Shown piece after piece: positions 58,680-64,000 of a DNA stretch of 64,000 nt. Each line of letters starts with the position of its first letter. Within the stretch, counting starts at the first letter, position 1. The DNA comes from Kitasatospora aureofaciens. GTDB lineage: Bacteria; Actinomycetota; Actinomycetes; Streptomycetales; Streptomycetaceae. The stretch is taken from contig JODU01000007.1 of NCBI GenBank assembly GCA_000720845.1, forward strand, positions 1-64,000, given 5' to 3'. The position numbers and the translations under genes were made by a program. Below the pieces are notes generated by a model that worked only from the letters and a program-made list of their open reading frames with translations, was not told where the DNA came from and searched no databases.

Positions 58680-59923
58680 GACTGTGTCCTCGTGGGGATC
58701 CGGGCACGCACGTGCCATCCACTGCCCAGGCGCGGGCCCGCCTCGAAGGTGCCGCCGGTGACCTCCACCCGCTCCCGCATGCCCACCAGTCCGTTGCCTC
58801 CTGAGGGCGACCGCGCCTGTGTGCCGCCGTCACGGCCGGCGAGCCTGCCTCCACCGTCGTCGACCACGCTGATCCGCAGGTCGCCCTCCTCCTCCCACAG
58901 GCGGATCTCCATCCCGGCCCCGGGCCCGGCGTGGCGGAGGACGTTCGTCAGGCACTCCTGGACGATACGGAAGGCCGTCATCTCCTCCGCCGGGGACAGC
59001 CGCCCCTCCTCGACGTCGACCGACACGTCCACGGTCAGCCCGGCGGTCCGGGCCCGGTCCGTGATGACGAGGATCTCGTCGAGGGTGACCAGCCGCCGCT
59101 GGGTGTCGCCGTCGGCGGAGTCCTCGCCGCCGTCGCGCAGCACCCGCACGATGCGGTGCATGTCGTCGATCGCGTCCCTGCCGGTGGCGGCGATGGTCTT
59201 CAGCGCGGTCTCGGCGGTGTCGGGCGACTTGCGCAGCACCGTCCCCGCGCCGTCGGCCTGGAGGATCATCACGGCGAGGCTGTGCGCCACCACGTCGTGC
59301 AGTTCGCGGGCGATCTCGGCCCGTTCCTCGGCAGCGGCCAGCCGCATGCGCTGCTCCTGCTCACGCTCCGCGTGCCAGGCACGGGCCGCCTGGCTCTCGG
59401 CGTACAGGCGCCGCGTCTGCAGGGTGTAGGCCGTCATCCAGACCGTCAGCGTCAACCCCCAGTAGTACAGGAGGGACTCGGTGTCCCCGAAGGGCTCGAT
59501 GCCGAGGAAGGGCACGCCTACCGCTCCCACCGCCGTGCCCGCCAGCACCGTGCCGCCCGCGGCATACGGCATCCACGCGGTCCGGGAGTGGTGGACGACC
59601 GACATCAGGGCGAACAGCACGGCGGCGTCGTAGGCGGCGGGCGCCGACGCCAGGGGCGTGCCCGATACGCCGTCCAGGACGAACTGGGCCAGGGCCAGCG
59701 CCAGGACGGCCGCCATGACCGCGCCGGGGAACCGCCTGCGGGCGAGCAGGCATCCCGCCATCAACACGCCCAGAACCAGGTCGTACTCGGCGTCGTAGCG
59801 CTCGGCCGCCAGCAGGACGACGAGCGCCAGGGCCACGTCGCAGGCGGGAGCGAGGACGCGCCGGTAACGGCCGGACCAGGACATCCAGGCCGACGGCACC
59901 GCGACCGCCTTCTCGCCAGCCAA
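58676..59923 (-). CDS. Sensor histidine kinase (HisKA_3/LiaS-like, multi-TM)
   Basis: About 415 residues. An N-terminal membrane domain with four to six helices (ALALVVLLAAERY, AVMAAVLALALAQFVL, TVLAGTAVGAVGVPFLG, YYWGLTLTVWMTAYTL), a short coiled coil, then HisKA_3 with the phospho-His in ARELHDVVAHSLAVMILQ, and an HATPase_c domain (FRIVQECLTNVLRHAGP; NGLVGMRERVEVTGG). There is no large extracellular sensor, as in LiaS/DesK-like kinases that sense the membrane. TTG 59923 is favoured by AGGGAG 6 nt upstream; ATG 59884 is the alternative. First gene of the unit. Confidence 0.92.
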   Translation of the reverse strand: MAGEKAVAVPSAWMSWSGRYRRVLAPACDVALALVVLLAAERYDAEYDLVLGVLMAGCLLARRRFPGAVMAAVLALALAQFVLDGVSGTPLASAPAAYDAAVLFALMSVVHHSRTAWMPYAAGGTVLAGTAVGAVGVPFLGIEPFGDTESLLYYWGLTLTVWMTAYTLQTRRLYAESQAARAWHAEREQEQRMRLAAAEERAEIARELHDVVAHSLAVMILQADGAGTVLRKSPDTAETALKTIAATGRDAIDDMHRIVRVLRDGGEDSADGDTQRRLVTLDEILVITDRARTAGLTVDVSVDVEEGRLSPAEEMTAFRIVQECLTNVLRHAGPGAGMEIRLWEEEGDLRISVVDDGGGRLAGRDGGTQARSPSGGNGLVGMRERVEVTGGTFEAGPRLGSGWHVRARIPTRTQS

Positions 59924-60127
59924 CTGTTGCTCCCTCTCTCCTGCCGCAGACACGCGGACGGCTTGGCCGACAGCGCACAAGTGCCGTGAAGCGGCGGGTA
60001 CTTCCGCGTGGGGCGGCGCCCTCACGCGGCCCATACTGCCTCATTCCGCGATCTGGAGTCGCGCCTCCTCCACGCCCTCGTCGAGGGCCGCGGCCGGTGC
60101 GGTGACCGGCGACGGACGGGCCGGGCG

Positions 60128-61150
60128 CTACGGGACGACGGTCCGACCGCGGTTCTGATGGCCGAGGACGGCGAGGGACCGCTCCGGCTCCGGTGCGTGG
60201 TGGGCACGGCGGTACGTCAGCGGGGACAGGCCCAGGTGCCGGTAGAAGTTCTTGCGCAAGGCGACGGGGTCGCCGAAGCCGCAGGCGGTGGCGATCCGGG
60301 AGACGGGCAGATCGGTGGACTCCAGCAGCAGCCGCGCCTGCTCCAGCCGCCGCTGCGCCAGCCACTTCAGCGGGCTGCTGCCCACCTCGCCGCGGAACCG
60401 CCGGGTGAAGGTGCGCACGCTCATGTGCGCGTGCCCGGCCATGTCCTCCAGCGTCAGTGGCTCGGCCAGCCGGTCCAGCACCCACTGCCGGGTCGCCGAG
60501 GTGGAGCGGTCGGTGTCCTGCGGAACGGGGTGCTCGATGAACTGCGCCTGCCCGCCCTCGCGCCACGGTGCCACCACGCAGCGCCGCGCGGCGGCCGAGG
60601 CCACCGCCGCCCCGTGGTCCAGTCGGACCAGGTGCAGGCACAGGTCGATGCCGGCCGCCCCGCCGGCGGACGTCAGGACGCGTCCGTTGTCGACGAACAG
60701 CACGTCCGGATCGACCTCGACATCGGGAAACAGCCGCGCCAGCGCCTCGCACAGCGCCCAGTGGGTGGTGGCCCGCCGACCGTCCAGCAGACCGGCCGCC
60801 GCGAGCAGGAAGGCCGAGGTGCACAGGCTCACGATGCGGGTCCGCGGCCGTATCCGGTCCAGCGCCGCGGCGACTTCCGCGGGGAGCGCGCCGGTCGTCA
60901 GCAGCTGCGGGCCGGGCTCCTGCGTGGCGATCACGACGGTGTCGGCGGTGTCCAGCAGTGACTCGTCGTGGTCGACGACGATCCGGTAGTCCTCGTGCGT
61001 GCGGACCGGCCGGCCGCCCAGGGAGCAGGTGCCGACGGAGTACAGCCGGGTCCCGTCCGGTGTACAGGCCTCGTTGAACACCCGGGCCGGGATGCCCAGG
61101 TCCAGCGGCAGGACCCCGTCGAGGGCGAGTACGGCGACACGATGCGTCAT
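60128..61150 (-). CDS. GlxA-family regulator (DJ-1/PfpI domain plus AraC HTH)
   Basis: 340 residues. N-terminal DJ-1-like domain (VAVLALDGVLPLDLGIPARV, SLCTSAFLLAAAG with the nucleophile-position Cys) and a C-terminal AraC helix-turn-helix (LTLEDMAGHAHMSVRTFTRR, LPVSRIATACGFGDPVALRK). GlxA-type regulators often control divergent redox enzymes. ATG 61150 was chosen over a 36-codon in-frame extension. Divergent from the NADP oxidoreductase, with a large perfect palindrome between them. Confidence 0.9.
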   Translation of the reverse strand: MTHRVAVLALDGVLPLDLGIPARVFNEACTPDGTRLYSVGTCSLGGRPVRTHEDYRIVVDHDESLLDTADTVVIATQEPGPQLLTTGALPAEVAAALDRIRPRTRIVSLCTSAFLLAAAGLLDGRRATTHWALCEALARLFPDVEVDPDVLFVDNGRVLTSAGGAAGIDLCLHLVRLDHGAAVASAAARRCVVAPWREGGQAQFIEHPVPQDTDRSTSATRQWVLDRLAEPLTLEDMAGHAHMSVRTFTRRFRGEVGSSPLKWLAQRRLEQARLLLESTDLPVSRIATACGFGDPVALRKNFYRHLGLSPLTYRRAHHAPEPERSLAVLGHQNRGRTVVP

Positions 61151-61215
61151 GGCCCGAATGGTACGACAGGTGGCCTTCCGGCCACTCACTCGGCTCGTCG
61201 AGAGCGCGCCATCCT

Positions 61216-61246
61216 TCTTTCGCCGGGACACGGTCCCGGCGAAAGA
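61216..61246. promoter_or_regulatory. Perfect 14-bp-arm palindrome in the glxA/oxidoreductase gap
   Basis: CTTTCGCCGGGAC and GTCCCGGCGAAAG are perfect inverted arms around ACG (61217-61245), with one further T-A pair on each side. It lies 30 bp before the oxidoreductase start. It could be an operator for the GlxA-type regulator or an RNA hairpin. Confidence 0.75.
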
Positions 61247-61275
61247 GCGCAGTGACACGGAATCGAGGACGAGAC

Positions 61276-62241
61276 ATGAGCGAGCAGGGCATGAAGGCCG
61301 TCATCCTCAGGAAGTTCGGCGGCCAGGAGGTGCTGGCCGCCGAGGAGGTCGCACGCCCGGAGCCGCTGCCGACCGAGGTGCTGGTGCGGGTGCGCGCCGC
61401 GGGCGTCAATCCGGTGGACTGGAAGACCCGCCAGGGCCAGGGCATGGCGGGCCTGCAGCAGCTCCCGCTGATCCTGGGCTGGGACGTCTCCGGTGTGGTG
61501 GAGGAGGTCGGCTTCGGCGTCACCACGCTCAAGCCCGGCGACGAGGTGTACGGCATGCCGTGGTTCCCGCGCGCCGCGAACGGCTACGCCCAGTACGTGA
61601 CCGCGCCGGCCCGCCAGTGGGCCCGCAAGCCGGCTTCCCTCGGCCATGTGCACGCGGCCGCCGTGCCCCTGGCGGCGCTGACCGCCTGGCAGATCCTGGT
61701 CGACACGGTCCACGTGCGGACCGGCCAGCGCGTCCTGATCACGGCCGCGGCCGGCGGGGTGGGCCACTTCGCGGTCCAGTTCGCGCGGCATCTGGGCGCC
61801 CATGTGATCGCCACCGCCGGCGCGGCCCGCCATACCTGGCTGAAGGAACTCGGCGCCGAGGAGACCATCGACTACACCACCACCCGATTCGAGGAGGTCG
61901 CCGCCGGCGTCGACGTCGTCATCGACCTGGTGGGAGACGGGCAGGACCGGACCAGCACCCGCTCCCTGAGGACCCTGCGCCCCGGCGGCCTGCTGGTGGC
62001 CGTCCCGAGCGGTGTCTCCCCCGAGCTGGCCTCGGCCGCCGAGACGGCCGGTGTGCGGGCCGTTCCCTTCCTGGTCGAACCGGACGGCCCCGCGCTGACC
62101 GCGATCGCCGCTCTGATCGACGCCGGTGAGGTCGCCGTCGAGGTGGAGGAGACCTTCCCGCTGGAGCAGGCCGCGGCGGCCCATGCCCGCGGCGAGTCCG
62201 GCCGCACCCGCGGCAAGCTCGTCCTGACCGTCGCCGGCTGA
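61276..62241 (+). CDS. MDR-family NADP-dependent quinone oxidoreductase
   Basis: 321 residues. Medium-chain dehydrogenase/reductase fold: VLVRVRAAGVNPVDWKTRQG, GWDVSGVVEEVGFGV, nucleotide motif AAAGGVGHFAVQFARHLGA (~158-176), DVVIDLVGDGQDR and a tail matching RTRGKLVLTVAG. No zinc-ligand set, so it belongs to the quinone-oxidoreductase branch. It would reduce quinones or enoyl-type electrophiles with NADPH. ATG 61276 has GAGGACGAGAC upstream. Divergent from the GlxA regulator, which probably controls it. The dead fragment at 1286-1450 is related. Confidence 0.9.
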   Translation: MSEQGMKAVILRKFGGQEVLAAEEVARPEPLPTEVLVRVRAAGVNPVDWKTRQGQGMAGLQQLPLILGWDVSGVVEEVGFGVTTLKPGDEVYGMPWFPRAANGYAQYVTAPARQWARKPASLGHVHAAAVPLAALTAWQILVDTVHVRTGQRVLITAAAGGVGHFAVQFARHLGAHVIATAGAARHTWLKELGAEETIDYTTTRFEEVAAGVDVVIDLVGDGQDRTSTRSLRTLRPGGLLVAVPSGVSPELASAAETAGVRAVPFLVEPDGPALTAIAALIDAGEVAVEVEETFPLEQAAAAHARGESGRTRGKLVLTVAG

Positions 62242-62293
62242 CCCGTCCACGGCCGCGGCCGTCGACGGCGGGGCGGGACGGTACGGTGCTGTC

Positions 62294-63022
62294 ATGTCTC
62301 GATCAGCGGAAGCCGGACCGGTAGTGCCTCCCGTCACCGCGGACGATGTCGGCCTCGCCGTGCGGCTCGCCGTGGACCTCCTTCGGGAAGCATCACCGCA
62401 CGGATGGGCCGGCAGGGCCGGTTCGCTGGACTGGGACTGCTGGGAGACCGTCGAGCACCTCGCCAACGACCTGTTGTACTACGCCGTGCAACTGGGGCCG
62501 CAGAACCCGCCGCTGGACACCCACGTCCCGTTCGAGCTCCGGCACAAGAGGCCGGACGCACCCCTGGTCTTCGTCCACGCGGAGCGTGACGCGGGCCCGG
62601 CCGGCCTGGTGCAGGTGCTGGAGGCGTGCGGCGCGCTGCTGGTCGCCATGGTGCGTACGACGCCGTCCCGGGTCCGCGCCCACCACGCCGCCGGGGTGTC
62701 GGACCCGGAAGGGTTCGCGGCGCTGGGCGTGCAGGAGACGCTGGTGCACATGCACGATGTGGCGGAGGGCCTCGGGCTTGCCTGGAGCCCGCCCTCGGCC
62801 CTCTGCTCGCGGGTGCTCGCCCGGCTGTTTCCCCAGGCTCCGGGCGGCGCGGACCCCTGGCCCACCCTGTTGTGGGCCACCGGCCGGGCCGAACTGCCGG
62901 GGCGCCCTCGTCTCACCGTCTGGCGCTCGGACAGCACACCGCGCCGGGATCGTCAGGCTGCCGGCGCGAAGGCCACGATGGCGTCCACGAGGTCGGCCGG
63001 AGCTTCCAGCGGGATCAGGTGA
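62294..63022 (+). CDS. Mycothiol-dependent isomerase-like (DinB/MDMPI) protein
   Basis: 242 residues. A helical DinB-like N-terminal domain: LAVDLLREASPH, SLDWDCWETVEHLANDLLYY (the metal His region) and GVQETLVHMHDVAEGLGL (further His). Similar actinobacterial proteins are annotated as maleylpyruvate-isomerase-like, using mycothiol. No good ribosome-binding site at ATG 62294. The last 23 codons overlap the convergent alpha/beta-hydrolase gene and are low complexity, so the C-terminus may be longer than in relatives. Confidence 0.75.
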   Translation: MSRSAEAGPVVPPVTADDVGLAVRLAVDLLREASPHGWAGRAGSLDWDCWETVEHLANDLLYYAVQLGPQNPPLDTHVPFELRHKRPDAPLVFVHAERDAGPAGLVQVLEACGALLVAMVRTTPSRVRAHHAAGVSDPEGFAALGVQETLVHMHDVAEGLGLAWSPPSALCSRVLARLFPQAPGGADPWPTLLWATGRAELPGRPRLTVWRSDSTPRRDRQAAGAKATMASTRSAGASSGIR

Positions 63023-63729
63023 CCCGTGTGCGGGATCACCATGAGGTCGGCCTGGGAGAGATAGGGCACCAGGTTGTCGCGGAGCACGTCGACGGGCTCG
63101 ACCCGGTCGTGCTCTCCGGCGACGACGAGAGCGGGAACGCTGACCCTGCGCGTGTGCTCGGTGATGTCCTGCCCGATGCCTCGCAGCGGCCACTCGGTGC
63201 GGGCGGCTTCGGTGGCGGCCCGCGAATCGGCCAGGATCCGCGCCTTGACGGAAGCGGACAGCTCGGTCGCGGTGAGGACGTGGTCCCGTGCCCCGGCTGT
63301 GGACTCGACGGAGTCGTAGGCGTGCGACAGGGCTTCCTGGTACTCGGGGGTGATCTGTGCGGCGGGCCGGGCGGGTCCGGAGCCGACGAGGACGATGCCG
63401 CGAAGGCCGACGGGCCGAGTGCCCGCGACCATCTGCGCCACCTTGCCCCCCATCGAATGCCCTACCAGGACGTAGTCGGTGACCCCCGCGTCGGCGAGTA
63501 CGGCGAGCGTGTCGTCGGTGAGCTGCCCGAGCGTGTAAGGGCCGGGCAGATCGCGCGACCGGCTCCATCCGCGGAAGTCGACCGTGAGCACGTCACGGCC
63601 CGGGAGGCGAGCGGTGACGAGGTCCCAGGTGCGGGCGGAACCACCCCAGTAGTGCAGGAACACCAGGGTCGGACCGCTCCCCGGCCGATGGTCGTAAGCG
63701 GGCAGGAGTGTCTGCTGCGTCGTGTTCAC
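62953..63729 (-). CDS. Alpha/beta hydrolase (haloperoxidase/esterase type)
   Basis: 258 residues. Oxyanion region LHYWGGSARTW, nucleophile elbow GHSMGGK with Ser92, acid in AGEHDRVEP and catalytic His in PHTGHLIP near residue 237. Typical of serine esterases and non-haem chloroperoxidase-like hydrolases. GTG 63729 has GGAAGAGCC upstream. Overlaps the convergent mycothiol-isomerase-like gene by 70 bp and is divergent from the AraC-type gene at the right edge, its probable regulator. Confidence 0.88.
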   Translation of the reverse strand: MNTTQQTLLPAYDHRPGSGPTLVFLHYWGGSARTWDLVTARLPGRDVLTVDFRGWSRSRDLPGPYTLGQLTDDTLAVLADAGVTDYVLVGHSMGGKVAQMVAGTRPVGLRGIVLVGSGPARPAAQITPEYQEALSHAYDSVESTAGARDHVLTATELSASVKARILADSRAATEAARTEWPLRGIGQDITEHTRRVSVPALVVAGEHDRVEPVDVLRDNLVPYLSQADLMVIPHTGHLIPLEAPADLVDAIVAFAPAA

Positions 63730-63840
63730 GGTGGCTCTTCCGGTCGATGTTCTGGGCGATTGCCCTGTGTGTTCATTGAAACGTCCGCCGCCGTACCGGG
63801 CATCGGCCGGACCGGTCGCCTGATGGTGAAAACTGGACAC

Positions 63841-64000
63841 GTGAGCGTGATCCGGCAGATGACCTACCAGCCCGCGGGGCACCGCCTCACCGCGGTCGAG
63901 ACGATGACGTTCGACCGCCTCGGCGAGCTGAACGACGGCGGCACACAGCGTGCCGACTTCCACGTCCTCGCCGTCGTCGACGCCGGGCCCGGCTCAGTCA
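63841..64000 (+). CDS. AraC-family regulator, N-terminus only (cut by right edge)
   Basis: GTG 63841 opens a frame still open at the edge, reading FDRLGELNDGGTQRADFHVL and then AVVDAGPGS, the usual cupin-domain start of AraC-type regulators that sense aromatic or small-acid ligands. Ribosome-binding site is weak. Divergent from the alpha/beta hydrolase gene by 111 bp. Only 53 codons are visible, so the helix-turn-helix cannot be checked. Confidence 0.6.
   Translation, partial: MSVIRQMTYQPAGHRLTAVETMTFDRLGELNDGGTQRADFHVLAVVDAGPGSV

Noticed and set aside
1..64000. Large secondary-metabolite cluster, CRISPR array, prophage or tRNA-associated integrative element
   Set aside because: No polyketide or peptide-synthetase modules, spacer arrays, phage structural genes, integrase or tRNA were recognised on either strand.

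Overview
The window looks like Streptomyces chromosomal DNA. It is very GC-rich, uses GTG and TTG starts, and has actinobacterial families throughout (FBP-type zinc-finger protein, ANTAR-GAF protein, MmyB-type regulator, Tat-secreted GH11 xylanase). A tap-tpg telomere-maintenance gene pair at 34.1-36.9 kb indicates a linear replicon and suggests a chromosome arm. This fits the content: scattered secreted hydrolases, small regulator/oxidoreductase pairs, insertion-sequence scraps and several decayed genes. There is no ribosomal or other core housekeeping block, no CRISPR array, no recognisable tRNA or rRNA, and no large biosynthetic cluster.

Layout. 0-4.5 kb: start of an IS5-type transposase running off the left edge, a proline-rich membrane protein, a dehydrogenase fragment, an FBP-type protein and a 14-TM drug-type exporter, then about 0.8 kb without a convincing gene except a 24-codon ORF with good signals. 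4.5-9 kb: VOC-YciI pair, Tat-exported GH11 xylanase (xlnC-like) with a CGAAA-N-TTTCG palindrome upstream, DoxX protein, GH43 glycosidase. 9.2-14.9 kb: quinate/shikimate catabolic locus (MHS transporter, TetR regulator, NAD-type quinate/shikimate dehydrogenase, QsuB-type dehydroshikimate dehydratase) followed by a decayed second dehydrogenase. 14.9-23.5 kb: PRC-barrel protein, dead lipoprotein gene, ANTAR-GAF regulator with a possible RNA switch, MerR regulator, LLM oxidoreductase, an arginase-fold protein lacking two metal histidines, an SRAP peptidase, a serine hydrolase and an aldo/keto reductase.

23.5-30.7 kb: a peptide-type ABC operon and a divergent molybdopterin sulfite-oxidase-family gene. 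Each is preceded by an apparently leaderless cysteine-containing mini-ORF and a GC hairpin, which looks like paired attenuation. 30.9-33.8 kb: phospholipase-D/cardiolipin-synthase-type enzyme and PL9 pectate lyase with a LacI-like operator. 34.1-38.7 kb: tpg and tap, an 11-bp-phased CGTAYG array in front of tap, and a divergent secreted beta-propeller protein. 38.8-53.6 kb: short regulator/oxidoreductase modules (VOC, AKR/HxlR, SDR, methyltransferase, I36-like inhibitor, MmyB-type/SDR, TetR/alpha-beta hydrolase, F420-type LLM enzyme, beta-propeller phytase, LysR/IMPase-like/F420-type dinucleotide-binding protein). 54-60 kb: histidine kinase, response regulator, small membrane protein and a MacB/FtsX-type ABC pair, with direct repeats at the internal promoter region. 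60-64 kb: GlxA-type regulator divergent from an oxidoreductase, separated by a perfect 14-bp-arm palindrome; a mycothiol-isomerase-like protein, an alpha/beta hydrolase, and the start of an AraC-type regulator cut by the right edge.

Xylanase, GH43, pectate lyase, phytase and quinate catabolism together suit an organism that feeds on plant debris. All functional calls rest on reading motifs and family resemblance by eye; no search was run.
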